Shown here: in pieces, positions 25,578-34,160 of the stretch
How positions within the stretch are numbered: the stretch's first letter is position 1
Layout: each line of letters starts with the position of its first letter
Origin: Asaccharospora irregularis DSM 2635
Lineage (GTDB): Bacteria > Bacillota > Clostridia > Peptostreptococcales > Peptostreptococcaceae
Assembly: GCF_900129815.1 (NCBI RefSeq)
Contig: NZ_FQWX01000008.1
Span: 1 to 64,000 of the forward strand
DNA: 64,000 nucleotides
Direction of reading: 5' to 3'
Program-made: the position numbers and the translations under genes
The notes under the pieces: generated by a model
The model's input: the letters and a program-made list of their open reading frames with translations, nothing else
Database searches by the model: none
Told to the model about the DNA's origin: nothing

Positions 25578-25620
25578 TAAATCATAAGATAAATAAAAGA
25601 AATAAATAAAAAATATAAAT

Positions 25621-25752
25621 ATATCCGAGTGAAGGATGTAGGAGACGGTTTCTTAAATGAAACGGCCGAAGGGACAAGTTTAATCTTCCCCAAAGATTAA
25701 ATGAAATTCTCAGGTAAAAGGATTACAGCCGGACGGAACTCTGGAAGAAGTT
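25621..25752 (+). ncRNA. Glycine riboswitch (single aptamer)
   Basis: The conserved glycine aptamer core is visible: GGCCGAAGGGACAAG (about 25663-25677), a variable AATCTT/AAGATT stem, TTCTCAGGTAAAAGGA (about 25707-25722), and ACTCTGGA closing near 25746. Only one core set is present, so it is a single aptamer rather than the common tandem pair. It precedes a terminator and grdX, and is expected to let transcription of the glycine reductase operon proceed when glycine is abundant (established for glycine-catabolic operons; the direction here is inferred). Confidence 0.92.
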
Positions 25753-25753
25753 G

Positions 25754-25800
25754 AAACAGAGAAAGCAAATTAGAGGGATTTGTTTTCTCTGTTTTTATTT
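25754..25800 (+). terminator. Riboswitch-controlled terminator before grdX
   Basis: 17-bp arms (25754-25770 and 25778-25794, one G-T pair), seven-base loop, then TTATTTT. The left arm CAGAG can alternatively pair with CTCTG at the end of the aptamer, giving a simple switching mechanism. Confidence 0.88.
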
Positions 25801-25866
25801 TATACTATGTTAAAAAACCAACGAAAACAGACAGTAAAAATTCGCTTATGAAGGAGGAGATGCAAT

Positions 25867-26238
25867 ATGTTAATAGTGACTAATAATCCTATGGTTAAGG
25901 AAAACGATTCCTGTGGCAAGGAAATATTATTCATAGAGGGAACTTATAGTGACATTCTAAAAGAATGTAGAGATCTTATCCATAAAGGATATGAGTTATT
26001 ATCTCATCCGCTTTATTCTAGTGTTAAACCAAATGAAACACCTTATAGAACTATAATATTAAAAGATAGTGCTGCAGCAGACAATAATTCAATAATTTTA
26101 ATAGAAGAAGCAATAAACACATCGACTAAATTTCAAAATGACAAAATGACACCAAATTGGACAAAAAGAGTATTAGAAGATTTTCAAGTGATTGACTATG
26201 ATATATTTAATAATACAATACAAAGAATACAATATTAA
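25867..26238 (+). CDS. grdX: GrdX, glycine reductase operon protein
   Basis: 123-residue GrdX-family protein, recognised from size, the MLIVTNNPMV start and the HKGYELLSHPLYSSVKPNETPYRTI segment. Function is not established; it is the usual first gene of glycine, sarcosine or betaine reductase operons. AAGGAGG (25851-25857) precedes the ATG. Confidence 0.93.
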   Translation: MLIVTNNPMVKENDSCGKEILFIEGTYSDILKECRDLIHKGYELLSHPLYSSVKPNETPYRTIILKDSAAADNNSIILIEEAINTSTKFQNDKMTPNWTKRVLEDFQVIDYDIFNNTIQRIQY

Positions 26239-26432
26239 ACTTAAATCACTTACCAAATATTTAAAACTGAAGGTACATATTGACGAAAAAGATATTTTAT
26301 TGTTAGATTTTTAATTAACGAGGCTTGATTTACTTTTAAGTTACTAAGGAAATAAATTTTTACAAATAAATTTGTAAGAAGTTTATTGATAGAATCAAAA
26401 AAATGTATTTTACGCAAGGGGGATAAAGTTAA

Positions 26433-27386
26433 ATGGAAAATTTATACGATCTAATTATAATTGGGTCAGGACCAGCTGGACTATCTGCAGCGCTTTATGG
26501 TGCTAGAGCCAAATTAAAAACATTGATAATAGAAAAAGGCAAGACTGGTGGGCAAATAGTAATCACTCATGAGGTTGCTAACTACCCAGGATCTATACAA
26601 GATGCTTCAGGACCAAAGTTAGTAGCTAGAATGGTAGAACAGTGCAAAGAGTTTGGTGCTGAAATGGTAAGAGATAACGTAGTAAGTACAGATTTAGATT
26701 CAAATATAAAAGTAGTAAAAGGAGAAAAAGGCGAGTATAGAGGCAAGACAGTTATAGTTGCAACAGGAGCTAATCCAAGAAAGTTAGATGTACCTGGTGA
26801 AAAAGAATTTACAGGAAAAGGTGTATCTTACTGTGCTACTTGTGATGGTGACTTCTTTACAGATTTAGAAGTATTTGTAATAGGTGGAGGAGACAGTGCT
26901 GTTGAAGAGGCAATGTTCTTAACTAAGTTTGCTAGAAAGGTTACAATAGTTCACAGAAGAGATGCATTCCGCTGTGCTAAATCAGTAGAGGAAAAAGCAA
27001 GACAAAACCCTAAGATAGAATTCTTACTTGATACAGTTATAGAAGAGCTAAAAGGCGATGGAGTACTAGAGTCTATAGTATTTAAAAACAAAAAAACTGG
27101 AGAAATAAGTGAGTACGTTGCAGATGAAGATGATGGAATTTTAGGAGCATTTGTATTTGTTGGTTTAGTACCACAAACAGAATTATTCAAAGGAAAGATA
27201 GATATGGATTCTGCTGGATATATAATAACTGATGCAGACATGAAAACTAATATAGATGGGGTATTTGCAGCTGGTGACTGTAGAGTTAAGTCACTAAGAC
27301 AAGTGGTTACAGCTACTAATGATGGAGCTATAGCTGCTGTGATAGCTGAGAAATATATAACAGAATTCTTTAAAGAAGAACAATAA
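26433..27386 (+). CDS. trxB: Thioredoxin reductase of the glycine reductase operon
   Basis: 317 residues. FAD site GSGPAGLSAALYGARA (11-26), redox pair CATC (134-137), NADPH site GGGDSAVEEA, and the C-terminal FAD motif GVFAAGDCR. It transfers electrons from NADPH to the operon's thioredoxin, which re-reduces glycine reductase. AAGGGGG precedes the ATG. A 194-bp gap after grdX contains a small hairpin TTACAAAT/ATTTGTAA (26360-26377). Confidence 0.97.
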   Translation: MENLYDLIIIGSGPAGLSAALYGARAKLKTLIIEKGKTGGQIVITHEVANYPGSIQDASGPKLVARMVEQCKEFGAEMVRDNVVSTDLDSNIKVVKGEKGEYRGKTVIVATGANPRKLDVPGEKEFTGKGVSYCATCDGDFFTDLEVFVIGGGDSAVEEAMFLTKFARKVTIVHRRDAFRCAKSVEEKARQNPKIEFLLDTVIEELKGDGVLESIVFKNKKTGEISEYVADEDDGILGAFVFVGLVPQTELFKGKIDMDSAGYIITDADMKTNIDGVFAAGDCRVKSLRQVVTATNDGAIAAVIAEKYITEFFKEEQ

Positions 27387-27449
27387 ATAATTAAATCGTA
27401 GGTTAATAGGTTATATAATCTACAACTATAAAATAAAGGGGGATATAAA

Positions 27450-27767
27450 ATGATCGCTTTAGACAAAAATACTTTTGAAGAAGAAGTGAAAAATCAAGAA
27501 GGGCTAGTTTTAGTAGACTTCTGGAGTGAAGGGTGTGAACCTTGTAAGGCATTATTACCAGATATAGAGAGAATGTCTAATGAATATGGTGAAAGCCTTA
27601 AGTTCTGTAAGCTAGATACTACTAAAGCAAGAAGATTAGCTATAAAGGAAAAGGTATTAGGACTTCCAACAATAGCTGTATACAAGGATGGAACTAAAAT
27701 AGATGAACTTACTAAGGATGATGCAACTGTATCTAATATAGAAGAAATGATAAAGAAATACATCTAA
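27450..27767 (+). CDS. trxA: Thioredoxin of the glycine reductase operon
   Basis: 105 residues with active site C29-E-P-C32 (WSEGCEPCKALLPD) instead of the usual WCGPC, as typical for glycine-reductase-linked thioredoxins. It passes electrons from TrxB to the selenoprotein A/C system. AAGGGGG precedes the ATG. Confidence 0.96.
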   Translation: MIALDKNTFEEEVKNQEGLVLVDFWSEGCEPCKALLPDIERMSNEYGESLKFCKLDTTKARRLAIKEKVLGLPTIAVYKDGTKIDELTKDDATVSNIEEMIKKYI

Positions 27768-27811
27768 TATCAGCAAAATTAGTGCAACAAATTCAAGTTA
27801 AGTTGTTATAA

Positions 27812-27828
27812 ATTTGGCAGAGCCAAAT
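27812..27828 (+). other. Intercistronic hairpin between trxA and grdE
   Basis: ATTTGGC-AGA-GCCAAAT, a perfect 7-bp stem with a 3-base loop and no T tract; more likely an mRNA processing or stability element than a terminator. Confidence 0.45.
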
Positions 27829-27862
27829 CTATATATATAAAAATTTATTGGGGGGTGAAAGT

Positions 27863-29149
27863 ATGCGTCTTGAATTAGGAAAAATCTTTATAAAGGATGT
27901 CCAATTTGGAGATGTTACAGAAGTTAAAGACGGAGTACTATATATTAATAAAGAAGAGATGTTAAGTGAGATAGGCGGAGATGAACACATAAAGTCTATA
28001 GATTTAGAGTTAGTTCATCCTGGAGATAGTGTAAGAATAATGCCTGTAAAAGACGTTATAGAGCCAAGAGTTAAGGTTGAAGGTAGAGGGGGAATATTCC
28101 CAGGTATAATATCTAAGGTTGATACTGTTGGAGAAGGTAGAACTCATGCATTAAAAGGTGTAGGAGTTGTGACTACTGGTAAAATAGTAGGATTCCAAGA
28201 AGGTATAATAGATATGACTGGCCCAGGAGCTAAGTATAGCCCATTCTCTACACTACACAATGTTGTAGTGGTAGCTGAACCAGTAGATGGATTAAAGCAG
28301 CATGATCATGAAAAAGCTGTTAGAATGATAGGATTTAAATCAGCAGCTTACTTAGGAGAGGCAGCTAGAAACATCACTCCTGATGAAGTAAAAGTATATG
28401 AAACTAAGCCTGTATTAGAAGCTATAAATGAAAACCCAGAACTTCCAAAAGTAGGGTATGTGTATATGCTTCAAACTCAAGGATTACTTCATGATACATA
28501 TGTATATGGAGTAGATGCTAAACAAATAGTTCCAACTATACTATACCCAACTGAGGTAATGGATGGTGCTGTTGTAAGTGGAAACTGTGTTTCTGCATGT
28601 GATAAGAACCCTTCTTACGCACATTTAAATAATGGAATAATAGAAGAGTTATATGAGAAACATGGAAAAGAAATAAACTTCATGGGTGTTATAATCACTA
28701 ATGAAAACGTATACCTAACAGATAAAGAAAGATCTTCTAACTGGACTGCTAAATTATGTAAATTCTTAGGATTAGATGCTGTTATAGTATCTCAAGAAGG
28801 ATTTGGCAACCCAGATACAGACTTAATAATGAACTGTAAGAAGATAGAAAAAGAAGGAATAAAAACTGTTATAGTAACTGATGAGTATGCAGGCCGTGAT
28901 GGAGCTTCTCAATCACTTGCAGACGCAGATGTAAGTGCTAATGCAGTTGTTACTGGAGGAAATGCTAACCAGGTTGTATTATTACCTAAGTTAGATAGAG
29001 TTATAGGTCACGTTGAAGTAGCTGATGTTATAGCTGGTGGATTTGCTGGAAGTTTAAGAGAAGATGGAAGCATTGAAGCTGAGATACAAGTTATAACTGG
29101 GGCAACTAACGAGGCAGGATTTGGATATTTAACAGCTAAAGGATACTAA
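27863..29149 (+). CDS. grdE: Glycine reductase complex component B, alpha/beta subunits (proprotein)
   Basis: 428 residues from ATG 27863 with GGGGGG at 27850-27855 (an in-frame TTG at 27848 precedes that site). The proprotein is cut at an internal Cys whose residue becomes the pyruvoyl group binding glycine; SGNCVSACDKN places that Cys at residue 242. With GrdB it makes the substrate-binding component B that transfers glycine as a Schiff base to the selenoprotein A. The stop codon lies inside the first unit of a tandem repeat. Confidence 0.97.
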   Translation: MRLELGKIFIKDVQFGDVTEVKDGVLYINKEEMLSEIGGDEHIKSIDLELVHPGDSVRIMPVKDVIEPRVKVEGRGGIFPGIISKVDTVGEGRTHALKGVGVVTTGKIVGFQEGIIDMTGPGAKYSPFSTLHNVVVVAEPVDGLKQHDHEKAVRMIGFKSAAYLGEAARNITPDEVKVYETKPVLEAINENPELPKVGYVYMLQTQGLLHDTYVYGVDAKQIVPTILYPTEVMDGAVVSGNCVSACDKNPSYAHLNNGIIEELYEKHGKEINFMGVIITNENVYLTDKERSSNWTAKLCKFLGLDAVIVSQEGFGNPDTDLIMNCKKIEKEGIKTVIVTDEYAGRDGASQSLADADVSANAVVTGGNANQVVLLPKLDRVIGHVEVADVIAGGFAGSLREDGSIEAEIQVITGATNEAGFGYLTAKGY

Positions 29150-29271
29150 GACTAAGATATGATACTAAAAAATAAAACTAAGATTGATACTAAAACTAAG
29201 ATTGATACTAAAACTAAAATTGATACTAGAACTAAGATATGATACGATACTAAAACTAAGATTTGATTTTA
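29142..29271 (+). repeat. Tandem repeat between grdE and grdA (unit about 18 bp, about 6 copies)
   Basis: Units beginning GATACTAAAACTAAGATT start at 29142, 29161, 29186, 29204, 29222 and 29246, with small insertions and substitutions. The first unit includes the grdE codons GGA-TAC-TAA. No ORF and no spacer structure, so it is not a CRISPR. Copy number may vary between strains. Confidence 0.85.
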
Positions 29272-29326
29272 AAATAAACTATACACTATAAATTAAAAAT
29301 ATATGAAAAATTGAAAGGAGATTGTT

Positions 29327-29803
29327 ATGAGCGTACTTGAGAATAAAAAAGTAATCATAATAGGTGACCGTGACGGTATACCTGGACCAGCAATAGAAGA
29401 GTGTGTAAGAACAGTAGATGGAGCAGAGGTAATATTTTCTTCAACAGAATGTTTTGTCTGAACTGCTGCTGGGGCTATGGACTTAGAAAACCAAAAGAGA
29501 GTTAAAGAAGCTGCTGATAAACATGGAGCAGAAAATCTTGTGGTTTTACTAGGTGCAGCAGAAGCCGAAGCTGCAGGTCTTGCAGCTGAAACAGTAACAG
29601 CAGGAGATCCAACATTCGCTGGACCACTAGCTGGAGTTGAGTTAGGACTTAGAGTATATCATGTTGTAGAAAACGAAATGAAAGAATCATTTGACGAAAG
29701 TGTTTACGAAGATCAAATAAGTATGATGGAAATGGTACTAGAAGTTGATGAAATAGTAGAAGAAATGGAAAGTATAAGAGGAGAATTTTGTAAGTTTGCT
29801 TAG
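29327..29803 (+). CDS. grdA: Glycine reductase selenoprotein A
   Basis: 158 residues from ATG 29327 (AAAGGAG upstream) when the in-frame TGA at 29459-29461 is read as selenocysteine, residue 45 in ECFVU. The sequence [28 protein letters not shown] before it and [11 protein letters not shown] after it match protein A. It carries the carboxymethylselenocysteine intermediate between components B and C. A reading that stops at the TGA would lose most of the protein. Selenocysteine insertion genes are not in the window. The next base after TGA is A; an insertion hairpin is expected just downstream but I did not derive it. Confidence 0.97.
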
Positions 29804-29828
29804 AATCTAAAGTAGAGGGGTGATATAT

Positions 29829-31139
29829 ATGGGAAAAGTAAGAGCGGTTCATTATGTTAACCAATTCTTCGCAGGAATCGGAGGAGAGGAAAAAGCTGAT
29901 ACTGTACCTCATATTGCAGAAGCTTTACCACCAATAAGTTTACAATTAGGTAAAGTTTTAGGTGAAGAAATAGAAGTTGTTGGAACAGTAGTGTGTGGAG
30001 ATACTTATTTCAACGAAAATTTAGAAACTGCAAGAGCAGAAGTTTTGGAAATGATAAAAGGATTAAAGCCAGAACTTTTCATAGCAGGCCCTGCTTTTAA
30101 TGCTGGAAGATATGGGGTTGCCGCTGGTGAGATAACTAAGGCTGTACAGGAAAGTTTAGGCATACCTTGTCTGACTGGGATGTATATAGAAAATCCAGGA
30201 GCGGATATGTACAAAAAAGATGTTTATGTAATAGAGACATCTGACTCAGCTGCAGGAATGAGAAAAGCGCTTCCTAAGATGGGTAAATTAGCAAAGAAAT
30301 TAGTTAACAAAGAAGAAATAGGCTCACCTAAAGAAGAAGGATACATGGAAAGAGGAATAAGAGTAAACTTCTTCCATGAAGAAAGAGGAGCCAAAAGAGC
30401 TGTAGATATGCTTTTAAAGAAAATAAAAGGTGAAGAATTTGTTACTGAATACCCAATGCCTAGCTTTGATAGAGTTGAACCAAATAAGGCTATAAAGGAT
30501 CTATCTACTGCTAAAATAGCATTAGTTACATCTGGTGGTATAGTACCAAAAGGAAACCCAGACAGAATAGAATCATCTTCTGCTTCTAAGTATGGAGAGT
30601 ATTCAATAGAAGGTTTTAATGATTTAACTGAGGAAACTCATGAAACTGCTCATGGTGGATACGACCCAGTATACGCTAATCTTGATTCTGATAGAGTACT
30701 TCCAGTTGACGTACTTAGAGACTTAGAAAAAGAAGGTGTAATAGGAAAGCTACACGAGTTATTCTATACTACAGTTGGTAATGGTACATCTGTTGCAAAC
30801 TCAAAAGCATATGCTTCAGAATTTGCTCAAAAGCTTATAGCTGATGGTGTAGACGCTGTAATTCTTACTTCTACGTGAGGTACTTGTACGCGTTGCGGTG
30901 CAACGATGGTAAAAGAAATAGAAAGAGCAGGATTACCAGTAGTTCATATATGTACAGTAGTTCCTATATCTTTAACAGTTGGAGCAAATAGAATAGTTCC
31001 AGCAATAGCAATACCTTATCCTCTTGGAAACCCATCATTAGATGCTGCTGAAGAAAAGCAAGTAAGAAGAGGAATTGTAGAAAAAGCTTTAGAAGCTTTA
31101 ACTACAGAAGTTGAAGGTCAAACAGTATTTGAAGGATAA
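29829..31139 (+). CDS. grdB: Glycine reductase complex component B, gamma subunit (selenoprotein)
   Basis: 436 residues from ATG 29829 (GAGGGGTG upstream) with TGA at 30876-30878 read as selenocysteine, residue 350, in the context TSTUGTCTRCGATM. The N-terminus VRAVHYVNQFFAGIGGEEKAD is that of GrdB. It binds and activates glycine together with the GrdE products. Two extra cysteines follow the Sec at +3 and +6 residues. Usual length for the family. Confidence 0.97.
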
Positions 31140-31200
31140 TACAAATAAAAAATATAAAAATAATACAAATAAAAATAATACAAATAAAAATAATACAAAT
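31136..31200 (+). repeat. Tandem repeat after grdB (unit about 16 bp, about 4 copies)
   Basis: Units of AATAATACAAATAAAA beginning in the grdB stop codon (GGA TAA TAC) run up to the hairpin at 31201. Confidence 0.8.
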
Positions 31201-31240
31201 AGTTGGACTTATACTTATATGTATAGGTATAAGTCCAACT
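31201..31240 (+). other. Strong stem-loop between grdB and grdC without T tract
   Basis: Perfect 14-bp arms AGTTGGACTTATAC (31201-31214) and GTATAAGTCCAACT (31227-31240) with a 12-base loop, followed by AAAAAAG rather than T. It is more likely an mRNA stability or processing element than a terminator of the plus strand; on the minus strand it would have a T run. Confidence 0.65.
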
Positions 31241-31276
31241 AAAAAAGTAAATAAAATAAACAAAAGGGGGGCTGTT

Positions 31277-31342
31277 TTGAAGGATGAACTTAAAATAGCC
31301 TCGTTTAATGAATATAAAAAACTATTGGGGGTGCGACAATGA
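31277..31342 (+). CDS. Short leader ORF coupled to grdC
   Basis: TTG start at 31277 preceded by GGGGGG (31266-31271); 21 codons (MKDELKIASFNEYKK...) ending at TGA 31340-31342, which overlaps the grdC start codon as ATGA. A second ribosome site, GGGGGTG at 31328-31333, serves grdC. The arrangement suggests translational coupling. I do not recognise the peptide; it may be an unannotated small protein or a leader. Confidence 0.5.
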   Translation: MKDELKIASFNEYKKLLGVRQ

Positions 31343-32871
31343 CATATCCAGTATTAAAAGGGGCAAGCTATATACTTGCTCACACACCAGATATGATTGT
31401 TCAAAATGGAAGTACATGTGCAGTAGAAAGACAAACAAATCCAGATTCAGAATTTTTAAAGGAAATAAAAAATCATATAAGAAGTTATGAAGATGTAGTA
31501 AACTATATGCCAAACCAAGTTTACATAGGAAACAATAGACCAGAGGAGCTAAGAGATTTAGCTATGCCTTGGTGTAAACAAGAAACAAAAGGTACTAGAG
31601 ATGGTAAGTTTGGGGAAATAATGCCTCAAGATGAGTTCATAGCATTAATGCAAATAAGTGATGCTTTTGACTTAGTAAAGTTAAGTGAAGAATTTGTAAA
31701 CACAGTAAAACCTAAAATAGAAAATAACTACCCTGAATTAGAAAATTTTATATCTAAATTAAAAGGAGATAATATAGAAGAAGGAAAAGAACTTGTTGCC
31801 AATCATATAGCAGAAGGTCTTTACCATAATGGAGAATTTGTAGGATATGTAAAAAGAGCACATGATGTGGATGTAAACTTAAGCGCCCACACAATGTTTG
31901 AAAACCTAGTAGTTAAAGCATCTGGAGTTTTATCTGCTATGCACTTAGTTAGAAAAGGTAATATAGACCCTAATGAAATAGATTATGTAATAGAGTGTTC
32001 AGAAGAGGCTTGTGGAGATATAAACCAAAGAGGTGGAGGAAACTTTGCAAAATCAATCGCTGAAATAGCTGGCCTTACAAATGCAACAGGATCTGACGTA
32101 AGAGGTTTCTGTGCAGCTCCAACTCATGCACTTATTCAAGCTTCTGCATTAGTTAAGTCTGGAGTATTCAAAAATGTTATGGTTGTTGCTGGAGGGGCAA
32201 GTGCAAAGCTTGGAATGAACGCAAAGGATCATATCAAAAAAGAACTTCCAGTTTTAGAAGATGTGGTTGGAGGATTTGCCGTACTTGTATCTGAAAATGA
32301 CGGTATAAATCCAATAATAAGAACTGATTTAGTAGGAAAGCATACTGTAGGAACTGGTTCTTCACCTCAAGCAGTTATGACTTCTCTTATAACTACAGGT
32401 CTTGATAGAGCAGATTTAAAAATAACTGATGTTGATGTATATTCAGTTGAAATGCAAAACCCAGATGTAACAAAGCCAGCAGGAGCTGGAGACGTACCAG
32501 AGGCTAACTACAAGATGATAGGTGCTCTTGCAGTTAAGCGTGGGGACATGGAAAAGAAAGACTTAAAGAGTTTTGTATCAGAAAAAGGATTACCAGGATG
32601 GGCTCCAACTCAAGGGCATATACCATCAGGAGTACCTTATGTAGGATTCTTGATAGATGATTTAACTACTGGTGACAGAAATAGAGCCATGATAGTTGGA
32701 AAGGGTAGTTTATTCTTAGGAAGAATGACTAACCTATTTGATGGGGTATCATTTATATCTGAAAGAAATAACGGTGTACAAGAAGAAAATAATGGAGTGT
32801 CAAGAGAAGAAATAAAGAAAATCATAGCTGAGTCTATGAAAAAGATAGCACTAGATATGATGGAAGAATAG
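31339..32871 (+). CDS. grdC: Glycine reductase complex component C, beta subunit
   Basis: 510 residues, full length. It has the thiolase/KAS III-like fold typical of GrdC, with ECSEEACGDINQRGGGNFAKSIAEIAG and GSDVRGFCAAPTHALIQASALVKSG around the active Cys. Component C accepts the carboxymethyl group from protein A and releases acetyl phosphate with GrdD. Its start codon overlaps the leader ORF stop. Confidence 0.97.
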   Translation: MTYPVLKGASYILAHTPDMIVQNGSTCAVERQTNPDSEFLKEIKNHIRSYEDVVNYMPNQVYIGNNRPEELRDLAMPWCKQETKGTRDGKFGEIMPQDEFIALMQISDAFDLVKLSEEFVNTVKPKIENNYPELENFISKLKGDNIEEGKELVANHIAEGLYHNGEFVGYVKRAHDVDVNLSAHTMFENLVVKASGVLSAMHLVRKGNIDPNEIDYVIECSEEACGDINQRGGGNFAKSIAEIAGLTNATGSDVRGFCAAPTHALIQASALVKSGVFKNVMVVAGGASAKLGMNAKDHIKKELPVLEDVVGGFAVLVSENDGINPIIRTDLVGKHTVGTGSSPQAVMTSLITTGLDRADLKITDVDVYSVEMQNPDVTKPAGAGDVPEANYKMIGALAVKRGDMEKKDLKSFVSEKGLPGWAPTQGHIPSGVPYVGFLIDDLTTGDRNRAMIVGKGSLFLGRMTNLFDGVSFISERNNGVQEENNGVSREEIKKIIAESMKKIALDMMEE

Positions 32872-32881
32872 GGGTGAGGAT

Positions 32882-34027
32882 ATGTCAAAAAAAGTTATTG
32901 CAGATGTATTCTTAGAAGTAGCTAATGCAATAGAGAGTGGAGAATTTGGCAAAAAGGTAAGAATAGGACTGACTACTCTTGGAAGTGAACACGGAGTAGA
33001 AAACCTTGTAAATGGAGCACATTTAGCAAATTCTTCTTTATTTGATATAGTATTAATAGGACCAAAGGTTGAAACTGACCTTGAAGTTGTTGAAGTTAAT
33101 GAAGAAAAGGAAATGCACTGCAAGATGGAGGAACTATTAGACTCTGGATATATTGATGCATGCGTTACTATGCATTACAACTTCCCAATAGGGGTATCAA
33201 CAGTAGGTAGAGTGGTAACTCCTGGTAAGGGAAAAGAAATGATATTAGCTACAACAACTGGAACTAGTGCTACAAATAGAATAGAGGCTATGGTAAGAAA
33301 TGCTATATATGGTATAGCTACTGCAAAATCTATAGGAATAAAGTCTCCAAAGGTAGGAATTCTTAATGTAGATGGTGCAAGACAAGTTGAAAAATGTTTA
33401 AAAGAACTAAAAGATAACGGATATGATCTAGAATTTGCAGAATCAGTAAGAGCAGATGGTGGAAGCGTAATGAGAGGAAATGACCTATTAGTTGGTGCAC
33501 CAGATGTTATGGTAACTGATACTTTAAGTGGAAATATATTTATGAAGGTATTCTCTTCTTATACAACAGGAGGAGACTACGAGGCCAACGGATTTGGTTA
33601 TGGACCAGGTGTTGGAGAAAATTATGATAGAAAAGTACTTATATTATCAAGAGCATCAGGATCTCCAGTTGTAGCAAATGCTTTAAGATATGCATACGAT
33701 GTCGTAAAAGGAAATGTAAGCGATATAGCAAAAAAAGAATTTGTGGATGCAAAGAAAGCTAAATTTGATGATATAATAGCTTCTGTCACTAAAAAAGAGG
33801 TAAAGGTACAGACTGAAGAGGTAGCTATGCCAGAAAAGCAAATAGTTACAAGACAAATCTCTGGAGTTGATATAATGGATCTAGAGGATGCTGTTAAAGA
33901 ACTATGGAAAAACGGCATATATGCTGAAAGTGGAATGGGATGTACAGGACCTATTGTTTTAGTAAATGAGGATAAAGGAGATTTAGCAGTAGAAACTTTA
34001 ATAAAAGCCGGATATACTGCTAAGTAA
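32882..34027 (+). CDS. grdD: Glycine reductase complex component C, alpha subunit
   Basis: 381 residues, starting 10 bp after grdC. Related to FabK/PlsX-type phosphate acyl proteins (GLTTLGSEHGVENLVNGAHLAN; VMVTDTLSGNIFMKVFSSYTTGG). It has a conserved Cys near the C-terminus in AESGMGCTGPIVLVNE, thought to form the acetyl thioester that is phosphorolysed to acetyl phosphate. Last gene of the operon. Confidence 0.97.
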   Translation: MSKKVIADVFLEVANAIESGEFGKKVRIGLTTLGSEHGVENLVNGAHLANSSLFDIVLIGPKVETDLEVVEVNEEKEMHCKMEELLDSGYIDACVTMHYNFPIGVSTVGRVVTPGKGKEMILATTTGTSATNRIEAMVRNAIYGIATAKSIGIKSPKVGILNVDGARQVEKCLKELKDNGYDLEFAESVRADGGSVMRGNDLLVGAPDVMVTDTLSGNIFMKVFSSYTTGGDYEANGFGYGPGVGENYDRKVLILSRASGSPVVANALRYAYDVVKGNVSDIAKKEFVDAKKAKFDDIIASVTKKEVKVQTEEVAMPEKQIVTRQISGVDIMDLEDAVKELWKNGIYAESGMGCTGPIVLVNEDKGDLAVETLIKAGYTAK

Positions 34028-34111
34028 TATATTAAAAGCTTATCACGATCAAACAAGAGTACGAAAAAATATATGTTTATAATTCTAATAGTCACAGTAA
34101 AAATTTAAAAA

Positions 34112-34160
34112 GAGAATATCCCAAAATGTCTGATGACATTTTAAGGGATATTCTTTTTTT
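34112..34160 (+). terminator. Terminator of the grd operon
   Basis: Two-part stem, GAATATCCC / GGGATATTC with AAAATGTC / GACATTTT above it, ending TTTTTTT. Confidence 0.92.

Noticed and set aside
29142-29271. Possible CRISPR array between grdE and grdA
   Set aside because: The units are head-to-tail with no unique spacers, and there are no cas genes in the window; it is a simple tandem repeat.
29459-29461. grdA as a frameshifted or truncated pseudogene
   Set aside because: The TGA is in frame, in the known ECFVU context at residue 45, with strong conservation on both sides; selenocysteine is the better explanation. The same holds for grdB at 30876.
31308-31490. 60-residue ORF overlapping the start of grdC in another frame
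   Set aside because: It has no ribosome site, overlaps the well-supported grdC frame and has a composition typical of an out-of-frame reading.
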